This document shows, piece by piece, positions 11,079 to 22,024 of a stretch of 64,000 bases of DNA. The notes below the pieces were generated by a model. The model was not told where the DNA came from and did not search any database. It worked only from the letters and a program-made list of their open reading frames with translations. Origin of the DNA: Polytrichum commune. Lineage: Eukaryota; Streptophyta; Polytrichopsida; Polytrichales; Polytrichaceae. The DNA lies in the NCBI GenBank assembly GCA_950295325.1, contig OX485808.1, positions 11,782,501 to 11,846,500 on the forward strand, in the 5' to 3' direction. How positions within the stretch are numbered: position 1 is the first letter of the stretch; the number at the start of each line of letters is the position of its first letter. Position numbers and translations under genes: made by a program.

Positions 11079-11417
11079 TTCCTATTATGTTGTCTTTATT
11101 TTTCCAACGAGAATTGGATCCTCTACATCTTGGATTACATCAAATATTATATATTTCATGAAGTTCTTTGAGCTCAATATATAAGTAGAGCATTTAGACT
11201 CATACATATAACGAGGGTAGAGTATCATGGATAGGATGGAAGAGGAGAGAGACACGTTTGAGGTTCTATGATGGGATGAGGAGATAGAGAATTTAGGAGA
11301 TCTCCATATTCCATTCAATCCATCATCCAAGCGTGAGATAAATGAAAGAAGTGTTAGAGATCGATTTCGTGATGAGTATGTCATCACCCCTTCTCACAAT
11401 ATACACAAGCATGGAAG

Positions 11418-11642
11418 TTGAGGGCGGAGGAGGACCAACGACGATATGCGGACAAATTTGAGATCGATGCGGTGAAGAATGACCTAACAAAATGCGTGGG
11501 TAGAGATCCAAATGATGTGGTTCATTTGAATGCGGATATTTTACGGAAGCCCGTGAATGTGGATGTAGAGGACAATTCAATCGACATTGAAGAAGTCAAG
11601 ATAGCGGGGAATCTTCAAGGACTTTGCATTTTTCGTAAATAG
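11418..11642 (+). CDS. Short hypothetical ORF
   Basis: Seventy-four codons (start MRAEEDQRRYADKFEID), acidic and hydrophilic. Sequence just upstream in another frame (SSKREINERSVRDRFRDEY) also looks protein-like, suggesting a frame-broken larger gene. No family recognised; no homology to the flanking transposon pieces seen. Confidence 0.25.
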   Translation: MRAEEDQRRYADKFEIDAVKNDLTKCVGRDPNDVVHLNADILRKPVNVDVEDNSIDIEEVKIAGNLQGLCIFRK

Positions 11643-11649
11643 ATGAGAG

Positions 11650-13080
11650 TATTATCGCCGCATGGGCTACCGTTGAAGAAACGGATGAAAAACCGAACGA
11701 TTAGCTATGTTGATTTACTTCGGCCGGATTTTCTTCCGCCAAGAATGGACCCTCGACGGAAGCAACGAACGTCTACGAGGTTGGCATGACGGAAGTCAAG
11801 TTGACGGAATGAAGTGAAATATTAGATTATGCATGGTTTGTTCATGTATACGATTTATAAAGGGCATTTGTACCGTCGTCATAGTAATAAAATTATTACT
11901 TGTATAATATATTGTACCACTTCTATGATTTTTTACTGCATACTTCTATGACTTTAGTACAGCATAACAAACATATAGAAGCTCAAGAAAAATGAATATT
12001 CTCATTGACGATCAAGTAAATGGACCTATTGCTGCGAGCATAAATTTTACATGGCTCTTTAGGATAATTTAACGAGTAAGCATTTTCATATCAATAAAAT
12101 TCGCAGCCAATCTTTACTGTATTGTTCACATCTGTGAGAGTTCACAAAATGTCATTTTTAAATCAACAAAAAATTGGTTGCCTAAGTTATAGACTTATAT
12201 TCAAACTTCTTCGTAAATTCATATCGTAAATAAAAAAATCCTAAATTAAACATTGGGGTGCGACTATGTTAATATGTACCATTTAAAACCAATCTTCATC
12301 AAACTTACCTAGGAAGTCTAACTTCCGTGCATCTTCAAGTAAAATCATCATACCCAACCTTAAAATCCGAATTTTGTGCCTCTTATCGGAGGTGATCTTC
12401 CTTTGCTTCTGAATGGCTTCATTGTGTTGAGCGCTCGTCCTCTAGCTTTCATTAAGTGCCTCAAGTGAAGCCAACATCCTGTTCATTGATTGACTGTTTG
12501 TAAGACGGTAGCTGACTGCAGCTCGTAATGACTCGACCTCGGACTAAATGGAAAGAGTAGCCTCTCTTCCGTACACTAATGAGAAAATAGTGGTTTGAAT
12601 AATCACTTTGAACGTTTATTCAAATCTAAACATCAGATATAAAACTAATAAAAATAAGAAATTATGTATATATTTTATATTAAAATTAAAATACTAATTA
12701 AAATATAACATTATAACATTAAAATTGTCCTAGTAGTATTAATTAAATTTGGTTTTTAAATACTTATTATTCGAATAATCCAAATATTTGAAAAATATAT
12801 GTTTTGATTTATTATTAAGAAATTAATATAAAATAACTAAATATAAAATATTTTATTTTATTTGTAGATAAAGTTCAATTTTGAATATTCGATCCTATGT
12901 GCCTATAAGATGAAATCTTGCAAAAATCATTTTTTCAAATATAATATGTTTAGAGGAAGCCAAAATTACAAAGTAATAAGCTTTGAAAGTATGTACGATG
13001 AATCAAGTAATGCAAGGAAAGATTGACGCTTTGCAAAAAGAGGTGGTGGACATGCTACTCCACGGCGGAGCTTAGAGGGG
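11650..13080. other. No gene recognised; strongly AT-rich
   Basis: Long AT-rich stretch (notably 12600-12900) with no ORF above 60 codons and no clear tandem structure. Confidence 0.5.
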
Positions 13081-13081
13081 G

Positions 13082-13512
13082 ATGAAAGATGGACGGAGCC
13101 GCACCCCTCGCAAACTTTGCCCGTGCATCCCGGGTGGCCGGCATCTGCCTAGTAGAGCCAAGCCGACAACGAATACGATGAAGAGAGGTATAACATTGGA
13201 ACACGCACATAAAACTGGCAGAATGAAAATTTTAATGAACCACATTGGCAGGATGAAGGAATGTCGTGCAATGTTCGGCGTGGCGGACCATGGCGGGGCA
13301 AGACGCCCATTGGGAGACCAAATGCACCGCGGTCACGATATCCTCGTGATCGCGGATATATAATGGATCCGGTTTACATCGACATGAACGGTTATGCAGT
13401 GCAACATATCGAAGGACGGGATATGTACGAGGAGGGCGACTTGCATGGCTATGGCAGGGTATACATTCGGTATAGGAGCAACCAGCCTCGTATTGGCAGC
13501 GCACCTCCTTGA
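13082..13512 (+). CDS. Hypothetical overlapping ORFs, Gly/Arg-rich
   Basis: Two overlapping plus frames (13082-13363 and 13261-13512). The second is Gly/Arg/Tyr-rich (GRPNAPRSRYPRDRGY, then MYEEGDLHGYGRVY). The GC content is higher than the flanking AT-rich DNA, which supports a past coding role. No recognised domain. May be the start of the same broken gene as 13692-14830. Confidence 0.25.
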
Positions 13513-13691
13513 ACGCCCACAATCTCTCCCATTATGTCCATATACCCTCTGTCTACAAGGGGGCCGGTGTCGTGATGTGGGCCGACTACTAGTTAGAATT
13601 TGGGCATTTTCCAAGACAAATTGCAACAGGTATTAAAGCTGGATGCAGACGAGACCCTTGCGGCGAATACGAGCATTGGTAAGACAATCTA

Positions 13692-14228
13692 TTGTCCTCC
13701 TCCTCCTCCGTCACTGAACCTGAAGGCGCGGAGCGCACTCGATATTACACACGAGTGCATTCCGGAAGTCGGGGCAAGGAGGTTGTGAGAGGACCGTGCC
13801 CCCTGCCTTCCAAAAACGTGGAGGCAGCACCTGCGGACGAGGGAGCAGGGGGGTCCATGTCACCCGGCTCGGACTGCGCTTTGATTTCACCTCCGGCAAA
13901 GGCGCTCAAACCTGCAACTACGCCGAGGAAGAGAGCACCCGCGAACGCACGAGGGAAGGCGCTTGCGAAAGAGAGGGAAGTGGGCACCGACAACGATGAT
14001 CTGCCCGGGTCCGGCACGGCATTGATCGCCCCGCCTGTAAAGAATGTAAATAACAACGAAATTGTATTCGCGAATATTAAAATAGCAACCAGTATGAAAC
14101 GGGTAGCAAATATTCCAACCCCCAATATAATATTTGCATGCGAGCAGAACGTACACCCAAATGTGGTCATGACCGAGAATGTCGGTGGGCGGAGTGATGG
14201 CTGCGTTATTTATGAAGGTCAGGGCTGA
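13692..14228 (+). CDS. Hypothetical basic, Ala/Pro-rich ORF
   Basis: 178 codons. The N-terminal part is Ser-rich. The middle is Ala/Pro/Lys-rich (PATTPRKRAPANARGKALAK), and two copies of a phrase like ALISPPAK / ALIAPPVK occur about 50 residues apart. The C-terminal third is more ordered (IKIATSMKRVANIPTPN). Could be a retroelement gag-type protein, but no diagnostic motif is present. Confidence 0.3.
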   Translation: MSSSSSVTEPEGAERTRYYTRVHSGSRGKEVVRGPCPLPSKNVEAAPADEGAGGSMSPGSDCALISPPAKALKPATTPRKRAPANARGKALAKEREVGTDNDDLPGSGTALIAPPVKNVNNNEIVFANIKIATSMKRVANIPTPNIIFACEQNVHPNVVMTENVGGRSDGCVIYEGQG

Positions 14229-14459
14229 ATTGAATTTGTTTTTGCTCAATCTGATATTTGTGTTTTTTAAATTAGAAATAATCTATGTTGGCCTTGTGGC
14301 GGGCATATGCAGAATGCCGGAGCAACGAGGGGAAAGACAACAGCAAAACATCAGCATGCCAATCAAAATCTGAGTGGGCGTTGGACCGGAAGAGAATGCC
14401 CCAACCGCCGAAGAATATACATTATGTATGAATTGTGACACCCACGGGGTATATTAACC

Positions 14460-14830
14460 TTGAACTTCATAAGGGAGCTCTACTTTTGTAAGAATTTCAA
14501 CCGTGCTAACCATTGTCGTGACCCTTGTTTATGCGCCCAGGGAGCATGGGCAAAAAGGGAGCTGATGGATTTATTCCACCCCGATGAGTCGGACAGAAAG
14601 GTTGCGGAGTGTTGCACTGTTTCGGCTGTGCCGGAGAACCATTCCATGGCATGAATATTGCGCCAGGAATGTTCAAGGTTAATGTGGGCCGGATTTTAGT
14701 TCAGGATTGTCCGTTGTTTGTGACTGTGGAGGACGACATGCCTCTGCAGCTTACACTTTTCAATATGAGACGCGGGATGACGGTGTGGCCAGGAGCCTAC
14801 CTGCGCCCGTACGACAAAAGTTCGGAATAA
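14460..14830 (+). CDS. Cys-rich ORF pair, possible zinc-binding gag-like tail
   Basis: The first frame has CKNFNRANHCRDPCLCAQGA, a Cys spacing reminiscent of zinc-binding tails of some retroelement capsid proteins, then HPDESDRK. A second frame (14609-14830) continues CFGCAGEPFHGMN and FVTVEDDMPLQLTLF before a stop. The two overlap around 14610-14650, suggesting a frameshift. Family uncertain. Confidence 0.3.
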
Positions 14831-14834
14831 ATAA

Positions 14835-16550
14835 TACGGGCTAATCGTTATAACTAAATATTATGAATAGATACGTAAATATGTTCATATACAAGGCGCA
14901 TGAACTTGGTAATAAAATGTATTGCTATTATTTCAGGAGTCATAATCCAATATTGAGGCATTATAAAGATGAATATGGATTTTGAGGATAGACATCACAT
15001 ATATCTTGATTTGAGATGGAGATTGATACGAGTGAACACATGACAAATCAAATTTTGGCATTCCACCAGGTACTTGAGGATTTGCTGCAAGTATTGATTG
15101 AGCATCGTTTTATTTAAAGTTTGTTGAATCTGGACGTGGGTTAGAGTCATTGCCATGTTGTTCTCATTCTGATGTCATTATAGAATGTCTATTGGAATGT
15201 CCCTTATTGTAGTACAAATTGGGGTGATAGATTTTAAATTCTTATTATTTTCTATGTTTTTTTTGACAACCATAGTAGCTAGTTAGTGCATTGCCAAGTT
15301 TGGTGAAAGCCACAATGGCTTGTGTGCCAAGAATATATGCGAATCGAGCTAACATTGAGGTTAATCCTGCTATTTTTTAGTGGCACGCGTGTACAGACAA
15401 CTGCCGATTGCTTTTGAGGGGAATAAGGCTATGTATGGGTAATTTGGGTTTGGCATTTTTGGCATTATTGACATTCAGGTTGATCCTGCTAGCTTTTAGT
15501 GGTTCTCGTGTGGATGCACTGGCGGATTGCATATTGGGGGAGTAAGGCTCTGTATGGATGATTTATGAAGGGTATTTTCGACTACCTATGCAATGCATCT
15601 TGCGGGGGTGATACTACATTTGCAGTGTTTCAACAGTTGGTAATTGACTACGTTGTTGGTGAAATTTACAAGGACCCATGCCCTTACAGGAATGGACCTG
15701 CTGCAATGTTGCGAATGTTAGGAGTCATCCAAGAAGGTGACAATTGCCTCCTCACTAGAATAAAACGCACATTTTATGACTGCAATTTATGATTGCTTTA
15801 AGTCATAAAATCCCAAAATATGAATGACGAGACTTCGGATGAGAATGACGCGCGCGGTGACTGGGTCTAGTCATTACCGACGAGTCGCTTCGGACATGAG
15901 TCACATGAATATATACGGTTGTGGGGGCATATAAAAGAACAGAATCTATGATCCCCACAACACGTGGGGCATACCTTGACTAGCTTTGGAGTCTGTGCCC
16001 TTCTTTGACCTGCCTGGACAGAAAAAATACCAATCCGACATAGCATGTAACTCCATGTAGTCATGTTTTCTGTTGACGTGTAATATGATTTGTCTGTGTC
16101 ATAATTTTGCCGACGTGGTAGGCCACGTGGAATGTAACTGCTAGTTTTTTTACTGCTTGTAGTCATGTTTTTTGGGGCGTTAATCGCATTTTCTACGGGG
16201 ATGACATTATTATATGACGTCCTATAGTCATATTCTAAGTAACATGTGATGCACAATATGACATGATGGAGTGATATTCTCTGAGATGGAGAGTCACATT
16301 ACGTAGTTCTTTGTGCGTAGTTGTAACTGTATTGAGTTATATTCGTATTACTTGCAATTCTGAATGTCAGTCACATTTCTGGGCACATTCCAAGCAATGA
16401 CGACACATTCAAGTCATGCGCTACATGACTGAGCCAAGTAAGAAATTGAGCACACAAATTGAACAGATAAATTTAAATAACTTGAATGAAATTATGTAGT
16501 CCATGTCTCCAAACATATCCAAATGTGTTCATATTTGCCACATTTTCCAT
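14835..16550. other. No gene recognised; scattered short ORFs
   Basis: One plus ORF of 75 codons at 15565-15792 (MKGIFDYLCNASCGG) and one minus ORF at 15867-16256 have no recognisable motif. A direct repeat of a TTGAGGTTAATCCTGCTA-like phrase occurs at about 15354 and 15475. TAGTCATGTTTT-type words recur at 16050-16220. Confidence 0.4.
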
Positions 16551-16554
16551 AAAT

Positions 16555-16953
16555 GCGTAAACTACCGAATTCTAAGAGGCTTGTTGAGGTTTCTCCGAGA
16601 TAGCCTTCAGTGTTTCCATTGGCCACTTGGTGATGGACTTCAGTGCATCGCCTAAACGTAGCATCGGCGAATCGTCGTCGTTGTTGCCCTCGTACAACAA
16701 CACATATTCTTTTTTTGATTTTTACATTTAGGTCCTTAGCGTGGTGGATCACTAGATCCGGGCCCCACTCTCTCCTATCGTGTAGAGGTCTGATATCGCA
16801 AAGAAGTCCTACGACATTCAACACTATAATCTTTCTACGCCCGGAGTCCGACACTCTTACCAAGGGGACCTTCGCGGCTAACGGCTGGATCTTCGGAGCA
16901 TTGACAACCTTCTTCTTCTTCTTCTGTGGAATGTCTCCTTTATGTGCCCTGTG
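16555..16953 (-). pseudogene. Exon of an unidentified gene, frameshifted at poly-A
   Basis: On the minus strand a good acceptor (TGTTCCCACAG) is followed by coding-like sequence: KKKKKVVNAPKIQPLAAK, then RRKIIVLNVVGLLCDI. The last phrase is loosely like the N-terminus of NIF/HAD phosphatases (KKLLVLDxNGLL) with the catalytic Asp replaced. After a run of seven A the likely frame changes and continues YVLLYEGNNDDDSPML and LGDALKSITKWPMETLKA to a TAG. It faces the exon-like pieces at 21050-21629 across the TCCGGA-rich element and may once have been joined to them. Confidence 0.35.
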
Positions 16954-17429
16954 GGAACACGCGAACACCAACACATCCGGATTGGTGTTTTTAAGTGCCT
17001 AATCCGGTTTTGTCCGGATGACCCTAGTATCGTCCAGGGATTTTGTGAAGTGTATGAGGTCTAAAGCACTCCGTACCTGCTTATTTTCTCTTCCTTAGCC
17101 AAATTTCCGGAAACCCTGATTTCCGGATTTTTGGTCTTTGGGACACTCTTCTTCCTCTTCCGGAGTGTGCCTTTCCGGATGGTATCTCTAAGTCCTAATT
17201 ATAATGCTTATCCCCTCCTCTACACCTACCCTCTAAAATGGGTGGTTTCTTCCGGTGAAAACATCCCTTGTAAGATTTGAATCCGGAAACTCCCTCACAA
17301 TCAATCCGGATTGATCAGATCCGTCTTGGAAGGTCACACAGAGAGATCCGGATTATTTCTTAGGATTCCAATGACCAGAGGAGTCCGGATTCCAACCGGA
17401 GATCTGACTCGACGGGATAAGGGGGGTGA

Positions 17430-17885
17430 CCCGTACCACTTTCCGGATTGTCCCGTCCACCGGCGCTGAGACCTCTTCGGAAGATCAGATTGGCGCAAGT
17501 CCGGATCCCTTCCGGTCCTTTGCCCAATCCTCCCCACGGCTATCTCATCTAGACGTTACCCAGACATCCGGAACAATGAGGTTCCCTTCCCACTACACTC
17601 CGGAAATGACCTCCACCCCGGAACCCTAACCATTCCGGTCCTTCTCTTCTCCTTCGGCCGGATCGGTCCAGTTTCCTCTACCTTGGATTCTGCTCAATCT
17701 GAGATAACTGGGCGATCCGTACCACTTTCCGGATTGTTCCGTCTAAGGGCGGTGGGACCTCTTCAGAAGATCAGATTGGCATAAGTCCGGATCCCTTCCG
17801 GATTTCACCCAACCCTCCCAGCGGCTATCCCACCTAGACGTTACTCAACCATCCGGGTCAGTGAGGTTTCCCTCCCACTACACAC
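17430..17885. repeat. Direct duplication, 286-bp spacing
   Basis: CCGTACCACTTTCCGGATTG and about 150 following bases at 17431 recur at 17717. Both copies include AGATCAGATTGGC and CACCTAGACGTTAC-like phrases. Non-coding; it could be an internal repeat of an LTR or untranslated region of the surrounding element. Confidence 0.75.
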
Positions 17886-18338
17886 AAAGAGGATCTACAA
17901 GGCAATAACCAGATCTGATCCGGGTTTCCTCTCCCATATCCTATCCGGAACTCCTATCCCTCATACTCTCCCTCCTCCGTTAGACGACCTCCGGATCATT
18001 CGTACAAACATCAATCAGGGAAAGTCAATGAGTGAAAAAAACGACAAGGAACTTATTAGAGTAGGAGCAATCAGAATACAACAATGGAGAAGGAACCCTT
18101 CCCCAACTCCTTATTCAGCCTTAAGTAGAGGCCCAAAATCCCTAACCTGAGGGTGGCGGCTCAGGCGGCCGCCCCTAAGGAAAACCCTAACTGCATCCGT
18201 TCTCCCGGATTTCCCAGATCAAGATCCGGATTTTCCGCTGACAAACTCAAGGGAGAATTTCATCCCTCATCTTCAAAAACTTCTAAGTCTTACCTTCCTA
18301 CCTCTATTCTACCTAACTACTGTAGCTGCCATTCTAAG

Positions 18339-20378
18339 CTAAGAAGAGCGGGGCTTCTTCGGAGCCGATCCCTCCTTCGAATGGCTGCCTAGTCCATTGA
18401 CGGCGGATGAGCCGCCTCCCGGCGACGCCTTCTGCAGCCGCGTGAGCATCCTCCTCATGTTCGGAGAAGGGGCAATCTCATCCTCCGAGTCCGCGGTTCT
18501 CTCAGTCCCTGGGGTTCCGGAAACTGTACTCCCCTTCCGAATGCTCCGGACCGGAGAAGGATCGCTTCCGGTACGCTGTTCCGGATTCTGCCCGCCCGAG
18601 ATCGAAGCAGTCCGCGGATCCCTATTGGAGGCCGCTCTTAAAGGTGGCGGACGGAATGGACTAACCATTTGGCAGTCCGGAGGAGAAGACGGTGAGGCTT
18701 GAGTCATAGGGGTCTTACCCCTACTCGGAGTTGCCTCCCGATCCGAAGTTTGGTGCCGAATTGGCGTCCTAGCCCTATCCGGAGTCCGGGACCGATCTAA
18801 GGTCCGCGGAACAGGGGACTGGCCTCGTCCGGATCGAACAGACCCGGTGCTCTTCCTCCTCACCTGGGGAGAGCGGACCCTTTCCGGAGCCCCTCCGGAA
18901 CTACCAGGCCGAGAGCCGCCTCCCTGCTAGCTGGGTCCTGCAGACGTCGGCGGATTCTGAACCAGGGCCACTTCACCAACCACCTCATAGAGGGTTCCGG
19001 TTGGTGATCTAGGCGGACCCGGATAGAGTACCCGCCGGGGTGTTCCGCTTGGCGGAACCACTTTCTGGATTTCCGCCAGGAGATCCTTCATCGTCCGTGA
19101 ATACTTCACGAGGATGGGGAGGGTCTGCCTGGCGGAAGCGGGTTCTCCGGACTCCATCATCCGGTCATAGAGACGCGCCTTGTTGACGATCTCCGCCGGA
19201 TGCCCCACCAACTCCCGGATCCGATTGAAGACCATTGCCTGCTCCGCGTGGTACTTCCGGATCTCCTCGCTCTTCTGACTCAGCTCTTGAGTCATGGCTG
19301 CCACCTGCGCGGCGAGGTGAGCATTCTCTGTCTTGACCTGCTCGAGCTCCTTCCTGTCCGCCCTCTTGGCCAACTCCCGGAGAATATTTCCGGGTCCGCA
19401 GTCGTCCAGGGCCTGGTTTGCTCCTCGGACGATGTGCTCCAACCGGTAGTCAAAAGGATCTTCAAAAGGATCCTCCATCCCCTCCTGGACCCGCTTGAAG
19501 GGATTTTCCAGAAAGTCCCAAGTGGAGAGGTCCACATTCCGCCAAGTGGTCTCCCGGCTGGGCCCGGGTTCCGGATGAGGAGGAGGAGGAGAGAGTGGCC
19601 TCGAGATGGTGGGCGGCGGGCTCCCGGGTGTGGAGGGAGGTGCTCCCGGAATGATTGGGTCGCTGGAAGTCTCTGTCTCGAGGTCTCCGGCTTCCGGAAG
19701 GAGCTTGTAGGTGACCTCGTCCGCCGCTATCGTTAGCAGGTCCTCCTCCTCTGCCAAGATGCAGTCGAAATGCTGGTAGAGATGCAGAATGAAGGGGGAG
19801 AGGAAGGAGGGTTTCCGGCCAATATGGGGGAGGGCCCGCCCTACTATTTCCTGGATAATCAGCCCCCAGTTCACAGGCCGGACTCTGGACATAGCACCGA
19901 ACAGGGTGTTAGCCATGGTAAGGCTAATCCGCTTCGGCTTGTCCGGGTTAAGGATAGGCAGGAGGAACTCTAACACCCTTCTCTCTCTCAGGTTCCGGCA
20001 GTTCCCGGGGTGGAAGCCGTCCTTCGGATCCGCGTCCCCTCTGAATTTCCCGGCAAACAGGCCGTCGCGGCGGCCGGCCCACCCCTCTGCAATCCCCCTA
20101 GGAAACCCGTAGACCCTATTCCAAGTATCCGGAGTCCAATTTTCCGGATCCCTCCTCTTTGTTCCTAGCCACTGATTTCCTCTCTCGAACTTGAATTCTC
20201 GGAGGGTATCTTCTGCTCGGAGGTTCCAGGGTTTGGAGAGCAACCCTGCGTAGCCCATAACCCGGAGATCTTCCGCGAGCTCCTGCAACTCCCTATCCTC
20301 CCTCGGGATGGCAGGGATGAGGGCTTTGAGCGGAATCGGGATGGGTTCCCTCTGATCCTCTTCCCATGCTTCCGGCAT
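18339..20378 (-). CDS. Gag-like ORF interrupted by one in-frame TAG
   Basis: The ATG at 20378 opens 483 codons ending at TAG (18927-18929). The same frame then stays open for about 195 more codons to the TAG at 18339. Residues about 1-230 look globular (NTLFGAMSRVRPVNWGLIIQ, then IGRKPSFLSPFILHLYQHFD). Residues 240-290 are Pro-rich, 340-420 are a heptad-rich coiled coil, and the part after the TAG is Ser/Pro/Arg-rich and disordered. The fold recalls uncharacterised plant retroelement or plant-mobile-domain-like proteins, but no firm family. The stop context is AGC TAG CAG GGA. Either a nonsense mutation or readthrough would explain the arrangement. Confidence 0.5.
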
Positions 20379-21049
20379 TTTCCTCTCCCTTCTAAATTTC
20401 CAGCTCGACTACGGAAATTTTCTCTCTCCCCTCCGGATTCCCTCTCTTCCGTCTAATGGCTACAGAGTCCCGGCAAGCCAACTGCCGGTGACTGGAAAGT
20501 GCGGAGTCCCAGCAATCCAACTGCTGGCGGCTCAAAATGACAGCAAACTCACCACTCGTTCTCTCAACAACTTGCCTTTTGTGAACAGAGAGAAAAAAAA
20601 AGTGGAAAGGAGAAGGAAGGGACCCTTAAATATCCTTCCTCCCTCTTCCTTCCCCTGTTACCGTTTGGTTTAACGGAAAACGGTTGCCAACCGTTTTCCG
20701 GCGGTTTTTACCAACGGTTTTGTTAACAGTTTTACCAACGGCTTTCTTTCCCCCCCCCCCATCATCATAAGTCCATTGTAACTGTCTCTCCACTTCCGGG
20801 CCGTTAGTTGAACGTGGCATAACCGTTACTTGGTCCGGCCCAGCGGTCCGGACCATGATCAAACGGTCCCCCTAATCCAATTTACCGAACCGGTAATCAT
20901 ACTTTTTTCTTTTCTTTTCATCACGCGAGACGGATTTAGATCGTCCTATTTCCTAGTACCCTAAATTTTAACCTAAGAGACCCTATTGTCCTCATGTAGG
21001 TAAGCAAAAATATGGAAAATGAATCCGTATTTCCGTATTTCCATATTTC

Positions 21050-21629
21050 CGTCAAATTTGGACTCCCACATGCCCGTTTCCCTGCCCTCTTCGCCGCAGG
21101 CTCCTCGTGGTCCTCGTCCTCCTCCAATTCCACGGGTTGTTTCTGACTCGCTTCAAACATCATAACCTGGAGCGCCACGACCCAGTAATACAAACACAAA
21201 AGATTATGACTCGGCCCTATCATACATGACTACTTGTGATAACCTCATGTCATGTTATATAATTGCTACTTGTCATGTTATATGACTGCTTACAGTCATA
21301 TTATGTGACATAGTCATATGACTGTCCAATGTTGAGGCCAAATCTAAGATATGAAACTTGCGAGTAAGTATGACTACCAGACAAGTATGATGAGCATATG
21401 GCAAGAAGGCCAACCTCTTTCTGTCGAGCCATTGCACGCCGGGTAGGCCGTGCATTCCGATCCGCCAATAGCTTCTCCGCTTCGCCCTTCCTCTTCTTGG
21501 CAATGGGTTTCTCCTTTCGAATGTCAAGTTGGCTGCCCATATCTGCTAGGGTGTTACGCAGGGGCTCCGATGCAGCAGTCGACCCAGTATGCCCGGATTT
21601 CGCCGACTTCCCAGTTGCCTGCATGTCCT
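21050..21629 (-). pseudogene. Two exon-like fragments of an unidentified gene
   Basis: Minus strand: an acceptor-like ATTAG precedes DMQATGKSAKSGHTGS and a basic stretch (AKKRKGEAEKLLADRN) ending near 21405. A second piece follows CGCTCCAG at about 21180: MMFEASQKQPVELEEDEDHE and AAKRAGKRACGSPN. The composition is nuclear-protein-like (basic clusters and acidic runs). No family recognised. They may be upstream exons of the piece at 16555-16953, separated by the inserted TCCGGA-rich block. Confidence 0.3.
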
Positions 21630-22024
21630 AATGATCCACATGAGGCGTGTATTAGTGAACGATTACTGTATTGCGAGTCATATTTTTGAATTTCGTCCCC
21701 CCAAAGGTCGAGGCCTGGTGTGGTACTTTTGGACCACCCCCTTTCGAGGGAGCCTAAAAGTATCACACAAGCCCTTCGGTGAAGGTGGCCTGCATTTGCA
21801 GGCGCCCAAGCCGAACCCGGATGATAGGTGTATAACGTGAGTAGTTAGATTTTTAAGGGAGATTAAATATGCGTCGTAGTACCTCCGGAGGTTAGGCCTT
21901 AGTTTTTTACTAGTGTGGTTTTAAACTCCACTAACCAATTTCATATCTAGTTCTAACCTTAACCTACAACCTATTCTACGCGCAGACGCACCAGCCTTGA
22001 AACCAAGGCAATCCTAATTTGTGA

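Larger units (their letters stand above)
16980..20900 (-). mobile_element. TCCGGA-saturated retroelement-like block
   Basis: The hexamer TCCGGA is grossly over-represented through coding and non-coding parts alike. I count about 17 in 17000-18000, against one per 4 kb expected by chance. The density falls off sharply outside 16980-20880. The block contains a long minus-strand ORF pair (18339-20378), a 286-bp direct duplication at 17430-17880, and GC-rich leader sequence at 20400-20560. It appears to split a minus-strand gene (exon pieces at 21050-21629 and 16555-16953), as an insertion would. No reverse transcriptase, long terminal repeat pair or target duplication was identified, so the class is inferred. 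Confidence 0.5.
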
